In this document: positions 34,588 to 43,751 of the stretch, in pieces
How the letters are laid out: every line of letters starts with the position of its first letter
How positions within the stretch are numbered: the stretch's first letter is position 1
Origin: Carnobacterium sp. 17-4
GTDB lineage: Bacteria; Bacillota; Bacilli; Lactobacillales; Carnobacteriaceae
DNA length: 64,000 bases
Reading direction: 5' to 3'
NCBI RefSeq assembly: GCF_000195575.1
Contig: NC_015391.1
Coordinates: 2,344,363 to 2,408,362 of the forward strand
Notes under the pieces: model-generated
The model's database searches: none
Told to the model about the DNA's origin: nothing
The model's input: the letters and a program-made list of their open reading frames with translations, nothing else
Program-made: the position numbers and the translations under genes

Positions 34588-35607
34588 TTATTTTTTAACA
34601 ATGTATTTACGAACGTCAATAGAAACAGCTAAAATAATGATTAACCCTTTGATAATGTATTGAAGATAAGGACTGACCCCAACGAAGGTTAAACCATAGT
34701 TGATAAATTGTAAGATAACAGCTCCCATGATGACACCGGGGATTGTTCCGACTCCTCCTGAGAAAGAGACTCCGCCGATGACACTAGCTGAAATAGCATC
34801 TAGGTCATAGTTCAATCCCGTATTACTCGTTGTCGAACCAATACGGGCAGCTTCTAAGAAACCGGCAACCCCGTATAGCACACCTGAAATAATGAAAATA
34901 ATCATTATGTTTTTAACGATATTTACACCTGAAACCTCAGCCGCTTCTGTGTTTCCACCAATAGCATACATATTTTTTCCTAATTTAGTCTTGTTCCAAA
35001 CAAACCACATGATAACGGAGATAATGGCAGCATAGAAAATAACATATGGTAATTTAACTGGTCCGATATCAACGGTGTTACGAACTAAATTAGTGTAACG
35101 AACATCCAGTGAGCCGATGGGTTGTGCACCATTAGGTGGACGATCGATGTAAATACATGAGAGACCGTACGCAATCAATTGAGTTCCTAAAGTAATAATA
35201 AATGCATGTACTTTTAATTTTGCTACACCAAAACCATTAATAGCACCAAATGTCATCCCGACTGCAATAGCAGCTAATAAAGGCACAATAAGAGGAAGCG
35301 CTGGTAGATTAGGGTACATTCTTGATGCATATGTGGTACTTTGCGCCAGTGAAGAAGCGACCACTGCACAAAGACCTAAAATCCGACCAGCTGACAGGTC
35401 AGTTCCTTTTAAAATAATTAAACCTGCTGCACCTAACGCCATAATAATTCGCGTAGAAGCTTGACCTAATATATTTGTAATATTTTGCAATGAAATAAAG
35501 GAAGGCTCCATAATGATAACCACTAACATCAAAGCTCCTAATACCATGTACAAAGAATAATTCAGTAAAAAATCATTTAGTTTCATTTTCTTTTGAGTGT
35601 TTTCCAT
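34588..35607 (-). CDS. mglC: galactose/methyl-galactoside ABC transporter permease
   Basis: 339 residues with eight to ten membrane helices. The sugar permease signature AAGLIILKGTDLSAGRILGL and the coupling region GVNIVKNIMIIFIISGVLYGVAGFL and ASVIGGVSFSGGVGTIPG are typical of MglC/RbsC. It forms the membrane channel for the MglB-bound sugar with two MglA ATPases. Third gene of mglBAC, 57 bases after mglA. Confidence 0.9.
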   Translation of the reverse strand: MENTQKKMKLNDFLLNYSLYMVLGALMLVVIIMEPSFISLQNITNILGQASTRIIMALGAAGLIILKGTDLSAGRILGLCAVVASSLAQSTTYASRMYPNLPALPLIVPLLAAIAVGMTFGAINGFGVAKLKVHAFIITLGTQLIAYGLSCIYIDRPPNGAQPIGSLDVRYTNLVRNTVDIGPVKLPYVIFYAAIISVIMWFVWNKTKLGKNMYAIGGNTEAAEVSGVNIVKNIMIIFIISGVLYGVAGFLEAARIGSTTSNTGLNYDLDAISASVIGGVSFSGGVGTIPGVIMGAVILQFINYGLTFVGVSPYLQYIIKGLIIILAVSIDVRKYIVKK

Positions 35608-35664
35608 AGTTGCACCTTTCTTATAAAGATCTTGAAAGTTAAGCGAATTTTCTTGTTAAACGAT

Positions 35665-37164
35665 TTAAATAAATTTCGCTGATAATCTTAAAATCTCTTC
35701 TTGGGTCATATTTTTTGTTTCATCTATTCCTGCTACTTGTCCATTTGACATCACGAGCATTCGGTCACTAATTCCGATCAATTCAGCCATTTCACTAGAA
35801 ACAACAATAACTGATTTGCCTCGATTAGCCAATTCTAAAACCAATTGATAAATTTCATATTTGGCTCCTACGTCAATTCCACGTGTGGGTTCATCTAATA
35901 AGTAGATATCTGCATCTGTTAGTAACCATCTTCCAATAATGACTTTTTGCTGATTCCCACCTGATAAACTTCCAATATGTGTTTTAGCACTTGGTGTTTT
36001 AACATTCATACTTTTAATCACTTGTTCTGTATCTTTAGCCATCATTTTTTCATTGACCATGCCATACTTCGTATACTGATTTAAATTAGCGATCACCGCA
36101 TTAAATGTGATACTTAACCCACCAAAGATACCGGTAGCTCTCCGTTCTTCTGTGACAAATGCAAAGCCATTATTGATTGCATCACGTGAATGATTGTTAT
36201 GAATGATTTCACCATTCAGCTTAATTTCACCTTTATCATGTCGAGCTACTCCAAAAATATTTTCGAGTAATTCCGTTCTTCTTGAGCCAACTAGACCAGC
36301 AATTCCCAGTACTTCTCCTTTTCGCAAAGTAAATGAGACATCTTGAATGGACGGTTGATACATCGCTGTTAAGTTCTTAACCTCCATAACAACTTCTCCA
36401 GGTACATTTGTTTTAGGCGGAAACCGATCATTTAATTCGCGCCCAACCATCAGATTAATAATTTTCCCCATTGTTAATTCTTTTGAAGGTGTCGTGCTGA
36501 TCCACTGTCCGTCGCGCATAATAGTAACTTCATCAGAAATTCGCAAAATCTCTTCCATTTTATGAGAGATATAAACCACCGCACAGCCTTCTGCTTTTAA
36601 TTGATTGATGATCCGGAACAAATGATTCACTTCTTTTTCAGAAAGAGACGAAGTTGGTTCATCCAAAACTAAAATTTTTGCGCCATAACTAACCGCTTTA
36701 GCGATTTCTACCATTTGTCGTTGAGACACTGACAATGTCCCAATTTCTTTCCTAGGATTGATATCAATTTCTAATTCTTTAAATATATTTTGAGTATCTT
36801 CATACATTTTTTTTTCATCAACCAAAAAACCTTTCATTGGAAATCGTCCCAACCAAATATTTTCCATAATGCTTCTGCGCATCACTTGATTTAATTCTTG
36901 ATGGACCATTGAGACTCCGTGTTCCAATGCATCTTTTGGGTTTGTGAATTTTGTCGGAATACCGTCAATTAAAATTTCTCCTGCATCTTCAATATAAATA
37001 CCAAAGAGACACTTCATTAAAGTTGACTTCCCTGCCCCATTTTCTCCCATTAAAGCATGGATGGTTCCAGGTCTTAATTTTAACTGAGCTTGGTCCAACG
37101 CCTTCACCCCTGGAAAAACCTTATCAATATCTCGCATTTCCAGAATATAATTAGATGCTGCCAT
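35665..37164 (-). CDS. mglA: galactose/methyl-galactoside ABC transporter, duplicated ATPase
   Basis: 499 residues from the ATG at 37164 (GGCGGTGATTTTT before it). Two ABC cassettes: the first with Walker [10 protein letters not shown] (near 37), signature LSVSQRQ and Walker [12 protein letters not shown]; the second with the degenerate Walker [10 protein letters not shown] usual in this class, signature LSGGNQQK and [11 protein letters not shown]. It energises uptake through MglC. Confidence 0.93.
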   Translation of the reverse strand: MAASNYILEMRDIDKVFPGVKALDQAQLKLRPGTIHALMGENGAGKSTLMKCLFGIYIEDAGEILIDGIPTKFTNPKDALEHGVSMVHQELNQVMRRSIMENIWLGRFPMKGFLVDEKKMYEDTQNIFKELEIDINPRKEIGTLSVSQRQMVEIAKAVSYGAKILVLDEPTSSLSEKEVNHLFRIINQLKAEGCAVVYISHKMEEILRISDEVTIMRDGQWISTTPSKELTMGKIINLMVGRELNDRFPPKTNVPGEVVMEVKNLTAMYQPSIQDVSFTLRKGEVLGIAGLVGSRRTELLENIFGVARHDKGEIKLNGEIIHNNHSRDAINNGFAFVTEERRATGIFGGLSITFNAVIANLNQYTKYGMVNEKMMAKDTEQVIKSMNVKTPSAKTHIGSLSGGNQQKVIIGRWLLTDADIYLLDEPTRGIDVGAKYEIYQLVLELANRGKSVIVVSSEMAELIGISDRMLVMSNGQVAGIDETKNMTQEEILRLSAKFI

Positions 37165-37205
37165 AAAAATCACCGCCTTTAATCAAACTTTTTTCTGTTA
37201 AAAGA

Positions 37206-37242
37206 ATAAGAATCGATAGACAAACTCTCTATCAATTCTTAT
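37206..37242 (-). repeat. hairpin between mglB and mglA
   Basis: 14-base arms (37206-37219, 37229-37242, one mismatch) in the 139-base gap, followed on the minus strand by TCTTTT. Such a structure can stabilise or partly terminate the mRNA, so that more binding protein than ATPase is made. Confidence 0.65.
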
Positions 37243-37303
37243 CCAGTTTTTAATACACTTTACCATTCATAGATTTTAAAGAAATCAATCATCTATGATT
37301 GAA

Positions 37304-38329
37304 TTACTCACCAGAGTATGCTTGATAAGGAATACGAATTGAAATACCTGTATCATCGTATTCATAATCTGTATCTTCAATATAGTCTTTGCCCTGTGCA
37401 GCATTTACACCTAAAGCAAAAATTGCTTCTGCCATTCCAACAGCATCTTGTTTGACGGTACCTGACATATAATTCTTAGCAATCAAGTCCACTGCTTCAT
37501 CAGTTGCATCAACACCAAAAACTGGGATAAATTTATCCTCGTCATTGTTATAGCCGCCGGATTGTAAAGCAGCAATAGCTCCTGATGCCATTGAATCATT
37601 ATTAGCTAAAACCATTTCAATGTTGTCGCCTTCACGTGATAACCAAGCCGAAACAGCTGTGTTGGCTTTATCAGCATCCCAATTCGCTACTTGTTGACCA
37701 ATCTCTTTTACTTCTATACCAGAATCTTTAATAGTAGAAACCGAAAATTGTGTACGAGCAATCGCTTCAGGATTATCAGCGTCTCCCATTAGCATCACGT
37801 AATTTAAAACTCCATCCCCGTTTTTATCCAAGGTTTTCTCTGAATTCCATAACTCAGAGGCCATCTCACCTTGAATAACGCCAGCTTCTTCAGGCTTCGT
37901 TCCGACAAAACGTGCTTGATCGTAACCTGTTAATACTTCGCTGTCTGGCTCACGATTGAAGAAGATAACTGGAATATCAGCTGCTGAAGCTTTATCAATA
38001 ACTGTTTGAGCAGCTCCCGTATCAACAACATTGACTAGTAAAACTTTTACGCCTTTTTGGATCAAAACATCAATTTGATCATTTTGAGTAGCTTGATCCC
38101 CTTTAGAATCGTTCATCAATAATTCCACATCTTTATTATCTTTTGAAGCTTCTTCTAATGCTTGTCGAACAGAAGAAATATACGTATCATCATATTTATA
38201 AAATGCTACTCCTATTTTATCTCCATCCCCTGAAGAACTGCCTTCTGTAGATGAATCTCCACAGGCACTCAAGGTTCCCATCATTACTAATGCAGCTGAC
38301 CCCAACAAAAACTTTTTAACTTTACTCAT
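37304..38329 (-). CDS. mglB: galactose/glucose-binding lipoprotein of ABC transporter
   Basis: 341 residues from the ATG at 38329 (GGAGGTTTGGAA before it). Signal peptide with lipobox LSAC (Cys near 24), so it is anchored outside the membrane. The periplasmic-binding fold matches MglB closely: VAFYKYDDTYISSVR, LLMNDSKGDQATQNDQIDVL, the EF-hand-like calcium loop DKNGDGVLNY, ANNDSMASGAI and FGVDATDEA. Binds galactose or glucose. First gene of mglBAC, behind a CcpA-controlled promoter and the YesMN-type system. Confidence 0.92.
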   Translation of the reverse strand: MSKVKKFLLGSAALVMMGTLSACGDSSTEGSSSGDGDKIGVAFYKYDDTYISSVRQALEEASKDNKDVELLMNDSKGDQATQNDQIDVLIQKGVKVLLVNVVDTGAAQTVIDKASAADIPVIFFNREPDSEVLTGYDQARFVGTKPEEAGVIQGEMASELWNSEKTLDKNGDGVLNYVMLMGDADNPEAIARTQFSVSTIKDSGIEVKEIGQQVANWDADKANTAVSAWLSREGDNIEMVLANNDSMASGAIAALQSGGYNNDEDKFIPVFGVDATDEAVDLIAKNYMSGTVKQDAVGMAEAIFALGVNAAQGKDYIEDTDYEYDDTGISIRIPYQAYSGE

Positions 38330-38357
38330 TTCCAAACCTCCAAAAATATTTATTTAC

Positions 38358-38386
38358 TTCATATGTAAACGTTACCATTTTTTCAA
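38358..38386 (-). promoter_or_regulatory. mglB promoter with a perfect cre site in its spacer
   Basis: Minus-strand TTGAAA (38386-38381) and TATGAA (38363-38358) with a 17-base spacer. The spacer contains ATGGTAACGTTTACA (38378-38364), which matches the cre consensus WTGNNARCGNWWWCA at every position. CcpA binding here would block RNA polymerase directly. Confidence 0.75.
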
Positions 38387-38394
38387 CTCATCGC

Positions 38395-38616
38395 CTATGT
38401 GATTTCATACTTTTTCTGTTCAAAATAATACGATAACTCTGTTTCTTTATTTTCAGTAGTCATTGCACTTGAGATGATAGTAGTGCCAAGTACAAGTGGC
38501 TCGGTAACGTATAGTAGCATTCTAGTTTTAGTATTGGCTTCATCGTTTTCTTTTATGATCCTAATGCTATTGGTTGTATAAAAATAGGTATGAATGAATT
38601 TCTTCATCCACACCAA
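38395..38616 (-). CDS. small hypothetical protein
   Basis: 73 codons from a TTG at 38616, eight bases after AGGCGG. The N-terminal part WMKKFIHTYFYTTN is related to a second, truncated copy near 42381-42430 (VCMKKFIYAYF). The remainder is polar with one mildly hydrophobic stretch (LLYVTEPLVLGTTIISS). It overlaps the likely upstream region of mglB. Whether it is translated is uncertain. Confidence 0.35.
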   Translation of the reverse strand: MVWMKKFIHTYFYTTNSIRIIKENDEANTKTRMLLYVTEPLVLGTTIISSAMTTENKETELSYYFEQKKYEIT

Positions 38617-38689
38617 AAGTGATACCGCCTTTTAGTACTCGTCCTCTTTTTATGATTAATATTAAACACTAAACAGTTTTCTTTCTTGG

Positions 38690-40444
38690 CTACTTCTCTT
38701 TTTGATCCTCTCCTCGAACGATTTTTGGCAACCAGATACTAATCATTGTGCCTTCGTCCATTTCGCTTGTAACTTCTACTCCAAAGTCCTTTCCGAAATA
38801 AATTTGAATTCTTTGATGAACATTACGTATGCCGATACCAACTTTTTCACTATTTTTCCCAGCTTCGATCTCTTTAAGTGTCTCTGGTAAAATTCCGATG
38901 CCATCATCCGTGATTTGGATCAAAATTTTGTCTTGTTTATCGAAAACTTTGATGCCAATGTTTCCTTCGTCAACCATTCGTTCAATTCCATGATATAAAG
39001 CATTCTCAAGAAATGGTTGAAGAATAATTTTAACTGTCAGACAATCCAGAATCGTATCATCCGCTTCGATTGAATACTGAAATTGGTTTTTGTATCGAAT
39101 TTGTTGAATAGTTAGATAGCTTTCGGCATGTGCTAACTCCTGGCGAAGAGAAATAAAATCATTTCCCTTACTTAAAGAAATGCGCAATAACTTTCCAAGT
39201 GCCGCTACCATTTCCGAAGCTCCTTCATTATTTCCCCGTTCTGACATCCATAATATAGATTCTAATGTATTATACAAAAAATGTGGGTTGATCTGGGCTT
39301 GCAAAACATTCATTTCGCTTTTCCTTAATTCCTCTTGTTCCTCTTTTACTTGTAGCATCAACATTTTTACATGATCAATTAAATAATTATACGATCCTGA
39401 CAACTGCTGGATTTCAGTGAATCGAGTTTCATCAGTGTAAATATCAAATTGGTCCTTATCCGAATTCCGCATCACTTTTACCATTTTAGTAATTGGCTGT
39501 GCTATGTACTTAGACACTCCTATACTGATCAATACGACCAAACTAACAATCGCAAGAAATACCCATAACATATATCTTTGAACTTCTTGCATGGCTTCTT
39601 TGATGGACTCTTGCAAATAGGAGACTCCAATGACTTTCCAACCGGTTGAAGATACTGATGCAACGGCAATCACATTTTCTTTATTGGGGGTTATGTATAC
39701 ACCATCAGACTTATCCGCGATAAAATCTAAGTTCTCTTCTTTAGCGTTCGTTTGTCTAATCTGCTGCTTTGGATGATAGACTAGTGCGTTTTGGCTGTCT
39801 AGAATGAACGAATAGCCCCTCTTACCAATAGATACTTTATCAAAATAGTTACCTATTGAATTAAAATTAAAATCAATCAGGAGTAGATACTCTTCTTTAT
39901 CAACTATGACCGGTGCCGTACCCGATAAAACCCAGCGGTCATTTTTTTCAAAAATATTCTGTACGTGAGGAAGCGAAAAAGAAAATTGATTTGGTTTCAA
40001 GTCTTCTTGGAACCAATCTTGTTCATAAATCTTTAATTCCTTTTTAAGTGTGTATTGCGATGGTGCATAGTCTACTAATTGACCATTAGCATTTATTAGT
40101 CCAATCGATACGATATTACGATTTAAACGATAGCTTACTCCTAATAAATTGGCTATTTCATTTTTTTGTAATGTTGAACTCTTCAATTCATCCAAGATGC
40201 CATAAGCCATTCTAGTCATATTGTCTATTTCGTTAGCTAATGTGATACTGGATTGCACTACGCTTTGTTGAGTAGTGGTTTTAGTCGTAGCAATCAACGT
40301 TTCTTTAAAAGTGACCGATAAAAAACCGGCAAATAACAGAATCGTAAAAATAGAGATGACACCTAATGATAAGGCTAAAATAATACGTAAGCTTTTAAAT
40401 TTATCAGTTATTGTTTTGATTGTCTTTTTAATGATTTGACTCAT
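38690..40444 (-). CDS. sensor histidine kinase, YesM type
   Basis: 584 residues. Membrane helix near 20-42, extracellular dCache/PAS-like sensor (about 43-285), second helix (about 288-308), HAMP (about 308-360), coiled coil, His-kinase domain with INPHFLYNTLESILWM (phospho-acceptor His near 385) and HATPase with LENALYHGIE and DDGIGI. It pairs with the YesN-type regulator 18 bases upstream. Its position directly before mglBAC suggests control of galactose uptake in response to an external sugar or binding protein (inference). Confidence 0.88.
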   Translation of the reverse strand: MSQIIKKTIKTITDKFKSLRIILALSLGVISIFTILLFAGFLSVTFKETLIATTKTTTQQSVVQSSITLANEIDNMTRMAYGILDELKSSTLQKNEIANLLGVSYRLNRNIVSIGLINANGQLVDYAPSQYTLKKELKIYEQDWFQEDLKPNQFSFSLPHVQNIFEKNDRWVLSGTAPVIVDKEEYLLLIDFNFNSIGNYFDKVSIGKRGYSFILDSQNALVYHPKQQIRQTNAKEENLDFIADKSDGVYITPNKENVIAVASVSSTGWKVIGVSYLQESIKEAMQEVQRYMLWVFLAIVSLVVLISIGVSKYIAQPITKMVKVMRNSDKDQFDIYTDETRFTEIQQLSGSYNYLIDHVKMLMLQVKEEQEELRKSEMNVLQAQINPHFLYNTLESILWMSERGNNEGASEMVAALGKLLRISLSKGNDFISLRQELAHAESYLTIQQIRYKNQFQYSIEADDTILDCLTVKIILQPFLENALYHGIERMVDEGNIGIKVFDKQDKILIQITDDGIGILPETLKEIEAGKNSEKVGIGIRNVHQRIQIYFGKDFGVEVTSEMDEGTMISIWLPKIVRGEDQKEK

Positions 40445-40462
40445 TTCGCTTCATCTCTCCCG

Positions 40463-42106
40463 CTAGCTTTTTGATTCAGCCAGGAGTTTATTTTTTTTGA
40501 ATGTTTCCCGGATTTTGTTTGGTGATTCGCCAAAATACTTTTTAAAGCAGTAGGAAAAATAATGCTGGTCGGTATAGCCTGAATCTATTGCTATCTCAAA
40601 AATCTTATGGTCTGTCGTCAATAAGTGCTCTTTAGCTTTTTCCATGCGTATTTTGACCAGTGCATCTGTAAAAGAAAGACCATTTTCTTTTTTAAAAAGC
40701 GAACTAAAATAACTAGGACTGATCAACATTTGTTTGCTGACTTGTTTTAAAGAAAGGGAAGAATCTGAATAATGTTTAACTAAATAATCATAGCTTTGCT
40801 TAGCTAAAGAATCACTTTTCTCTTTGCGTTGCTCTTGAATGATTGCAATAGCTGACAAGCAAAAGTTTTTAAACCACTCTTTAATGACTTGTCTGTCTTC
40901 ATATCGATGAATCTCAGAAATGACTTGCACCTGTTGAAGTATATCTGAATCGTATTTTAAAATCGTTGTTTTATAGGCTTTTAAGACGGACACGTATAAT
41001 TCCATCAAAAAAATTTGTAAATGTTCTTGACTATTCATTCCGACATAAAATTGTTGAAATAATTGATCTATAAAAGTTTCTAATTCCTCTTTAGACCCTA
41101 TTTTAATCAGAGAAACTAATTTCGCTTCATTAACCTCATCGAAAACTATTTCATTTTGACGAACGGTTTCAATGTCAGAAATATAAATCCCTTTGTTTTC
41201 TCCAAGAGTCGTCTGGTAATTTAAAGCTGAAATAGAAGACTGAAAAGCTCGTTTGGTATCTGAAATCCGTACATATTCTTCGCTAACTCCAATACCGATA
41301 GAAAATCCAAATATTTTTTGTACACTTTTATTAATTTCTTTCACAAGAATATCTGTATACATTTCGATATTTTCTTTGGTATCGGATAAAATAGCAACAC
41401 TGTTCGATGTGAAAGTAAAGACCTCGCCTTGCACATACTTATCCACAATTTTTCTGATAGTATTGGTTAATGAAAACTTCATAAGTTCTAAATTTTGGCT
41501 CCCACTGCTGCTTTTTGCAAAGGAAGGTTTATCAATAGTGATATTTAGCAAGACCTGCCTTTCTCCAGTAAGGTCTAACTGATAGGTTTGAAGCAGCTTT
41601 TGGAATTCACTTTCTGATACGTCGCTGTAATTATCAGTGATCAAGGAAACCAAAAAAGACATTTTATTAACGTCAAATTTTTTCAAAAAATCTTTTTCAA
41701 TCGTCTCCAAGTCATTTGCTGACCGTTTCTCTTCATCCAACTTTTCCCGTACTTTTCCAAGCATATTTTCTAAATCACTAATAGAAGCCGGTTTTAATAA
41801 ATACTCAAGAATGGTTAATTTTATGCCGCTGACTGCGTACTCAAAATCTTCATATCCGCTTAAAAATACAATCTTAACAGCAGGATTTTCTTCCCTTACT
41901 CGTTTAGACAGTTCAATACCATCCATGATCGGCATTTTTATATCCGTGATCAATATATCTGGAACGTTATCTTCCATCACCTCCAATGCTTCTTCACCGT
42001 TACTGGCTTCCCCAATGATTTCGAATCCCATTTTTTCCCAATGGACGAGTTCAATAATGGATTGACGAATATCCTGTTCATCATCTACTAACATAATTGA
42101 ATACAA
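40463..42106 (-). CDS. response regulator, YesN type with AraC output domain
   Basis: 547 residues. Receiver domain (1-120) with phospho-acceptor Asp in ILITDIKMPIMDG (near 55), a long middle region (about 135-430) and a C-terminal AraC HTH pair (about 440-540; LSLKQVSKQMLISPSYFSSLF, IAIDSGYTDQHYFSYCFKKYFG). First gene of the regulator-kinase operon; probable activator of mglBAC. Confidence 0.9.
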   Translation of the reverse strand: MYSIMLVDDEQDIRQSIIELVHWEKMGFEIIGEASNGEEALEVMEDNVPDILITDIKMPIMDGIELSKRVREENPAVKIVFLSGYEDFEYAVSGIKLTILEYLLKPASISDLENMLGKVREKLDEEKRSANDLETIEKDFLKKFDVNKMSFLVSLITDNYSDVSESEFQKLLQTYQLDLTGERQVLLNITIDKPSFAKSSSGSQNLELMKFSLTNTIRKIVDKYVQGEVFTFTSNSVAILSDTKENIEMYTDILVKEINKSVQKIFGFSIGIGVSEEYVRISDTKRAFQSSISALNYQTTLGENKGIYISDIETVRQNEIVFDEVNEAKLVSLIKIGSKEELETFIDQLFQQFYVGMNSQEHLQIFLMELYVSVLKAYKTTILKYDSDILQQVQVISEIHRYEDRQVIKEWFKNFCLSAIAIIQEQRKEKSDSLAKQSYDYLVKHYSDSSLSLKQVSKQMLISPSYFSSLFKKENGLSFTDALVKIRMEKAKEHLLTTDHKIFEIAIDSGYTDQHYFSYCFKKYFGESPNKIRETFKKNKLLAESKS

Positions 42107-42143
42107 CCAATTCCCCCCTTTTTAGAGCTTACGACTCCATCTT

Positions 42144-42158
42144 ACGTAAGCGATTTCA
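42144..42158 (-). promoter_or_regulatory. cre-like site upstream of the yesN-type gene
   Basis: On the plus strand ACGTAAGCGATTTCA differs at one position from WTGNNARCGNWWWCA. It lies 38 bases before the start codon, so CcpA may repress the two-component genes as well as mglB. The 391-base gap 42107-42497 also contains the repeat at 42381 and a terminator. Confidence 0.5.
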
Positions 42159-42380
42159 TTTATTCAATACTAACCATGTTATTTTTCATGATTTTTTCAT
42201 AGTTGCTGCCTTTATTTAGCCACTTCTGTTATTTTTTTAAAAGGAATCACCATTTCTTTACACTAGCGTAAGAGTGCTTTTTCATTCCGGTACACTAAAG
42301 CAGTATAGAAAGTTCCTTTCTAGTGAGTTGTGATGCCTTTATTCTGATTAGAAAGTTCAGCTGTTTCTATTTTTTTGCAA

Positions 42381-42430
42381 AAAATAGGCGTAAATGAATT
42401 TCTTCATACACACCCAAAACTATACAGCCC
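42381..42430 (-). repeat. degraded second copy of the small ORF start
   Basis: About 80% identical over 49 bases to 38581-38629, and like it encodes xMKKFIxxYF on the minus strand before stops intervene. The two copies flank the two-component genes. Confidence 0.6.
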
Positions 42431-42432
42431 AA

Positions 42433-42474
42433 AAAGAAGAGCCGTGCTTATGGTAGACGTTTCTTCTTTAATTT
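42433..42474 (-). terminator. terminator of the MarR-GNAT operon
   Basis: AAAGAAGA (42433-42440) pairs with TCTTCTTT (42462-42469); on the minus strand the stem is followed by a short T tract. Confidence 0.55.
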
Positions 42475-42497
42475 TGCTCTAACTAACTGCATCCATA

Positions 42498-43007
42498 TTA
42501 GATTTCCTTAAACATTATCAAATCAGTTTGCTCGTCATCTCCCATGAAAAACGAATGCGAACTGGTCTGAATAAACCCTTTATTTTTATAGAAGGAAAGA
42601 GCACTTAGATTTTCTTCCCAAACACCTAACCAGATCACTTTTTTGTTCTTTTCTTTTACAAATTGTTCAGCTTTTTCTATCAAAATCGTTCCATACCCTT
42701 TTCTTTTGCGCTCACTTCGAATGTAGATTCTTTCGATTTCTACAGCATCTTCAGCAATATCTTCTGTTTGAGCTTCACCTATGTTTAATTTTAAGTAACC
42801 GACTATTTCTTCGTTATCTGATAGAAAGAAAAAAGTAGAGTTTTTGTTTGTGAGTTCTTGCTTGAGTTGTGTACTATTATAGGCTTCCTCTAAATAATTT
42901 TTTAGGTTTTCCTCAGTGTTTTGATCTTTAAATGTGTCCGTAAATAGTTCAATACTAATTTTTTGAAGCTGTTTTAAATCCTCTACGGTGCATTTTTTCA
43001 ATTCCAT
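42498..43007 (-). CDS. GNAT-family N-acetyltransferase
   Basis: 169 residues with the GNAT acetyl-CoA loop: IERIYIRSERKRKGYGTILIEKAEQF (R/Q-x-x-G-x-G/A at RKRKGYG, near 100-106) and the later strand VIWLGVWEENLSALSFYKNKGF. It acetylates an amine, target unknown. It follows the MarR gene by 14 bases and is likely regulated by it. Confidence 0.88.
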   Translation of the reverse strand: MELKKCTVEDLKQLQKISIELFTDTFKDQNTEENLKNYLEEAYNSTQLKQELTNKNSTFFFLSDNEEIVGYLKLNIGEAQTEDIAEDAVEIERIYIRSERKRKGYGTILIEKAEQFVKEKNKKVIWLGVWEENLSALSFYKNKGFIQTSSHSFFMGDDEQTDLIMFKEI

Positions 43008-43021
43008 AATGATAGTCTCCT

Positions 43022-43474
43022 CTAATAATTTCGTTTATTTCCTTTTTTCACATAATCCCATTCATATTCCGTATTTTGTTTTATTTTATTTAAAATCCGA
43101 GAAAAATTTTTGACTTCCTCATCCGATAACCCTTTCAAAGCAACTTCATTAGAATAATTATTTTCTTTAACAATATATTCTGCTAATTTATCACCTTTAG
43201 GTGTAGTAAATAACCTCTTTATTTTTTTATTCCCTGAGTCACTTCTTTTTTCAATCAGTCCGTTTCGTTCAAGTTTTTGGATAGCTCTCGATGCAGTTGT
43301 GCGATCTACTTTTATCATTTCACTTAAATTATCTGGTATTATTCCTGGATTCTCTTTAATCCTTACTAAGTAGAGGTATTGACCTCTTGTAAGATTGAGA
43401 TCTTTAAATTCTATATTAGCGATAGAGTCTAATGATCTTGCGATAACACCGATGTCACGAAGAATATCTATCAT
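43022..43474 (-). CDS. MarR-family transcriptional regulator
   Basis: 150 residues from the ATG at 43474 (GAGGGAACGCA before it; an upstream in-frame start at 43501 is less likely). Winged HTH: LTRGQYLYLVRIKENPGIIPDNLSEMIKVDRTTASRAIQKLERNGLI. It probably represses its own operon with the GNAT gene through the inverted repeat in the promoter. Confidence 0.88.
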   Translation of the reverse strand: MIDILRDIGVIARSLDSIANIEFKDLNLTRGQYLYLVRIKENPGIIPDNLSEMIKVDRTTASRAIQKLERNGLIEKRSDSGNKKIKRLFTTPKGDKLAEYIVKENNYSNEVALKGLSDEEVKNFSRILNKIKQNTEYEWDYVKKGNKRNY

Positions 43475-43506
43475 TGCGTTCCCTCTTTTCGTTCTTAACA
43501 ATTCCT

Positions 43507-43535
43507 ATTATAGATATTTTAGTTGCATTTGCAAC
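43507..43535 (-). promoter_or_regulatory. MarR-GNAT promoter with inverted-repeat operator
   Basis: GTTGCA-TT-TGCAAC (43522-43535) overlaps the minus-strand -35 TTGCAA (43534-43529). TATAAT lies at 43512-43507 with a 16-base spacer. The repeat has the size and symmetry of MarR sites. Confidence 0.65.
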
Positions 43536-43751
43536 AAAAAAAACACTCTTTTATACTTGTTTATTTAAAGACATGATCCACAAAACTTTAGATACGTATT
43601 TTTGATTACTTGAAGCAGCCGTTTTTCTAAATTAAAATTGCAACGATTATTTATAGTAAACTTTTATGCTATAGGCAGATTATTTCATAAAAATACAAAT
43701 ACGTGGTATGGTTCTTTTTGGAACAAAAACTTTTTATTGGGGGCCATTTTT

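Noticed and set aside
41637-42065. 142-codon plus-strand ORF opposite the YesN-type receiver domain
   Set aside because: Shadow of a conserved domain on the other strand.
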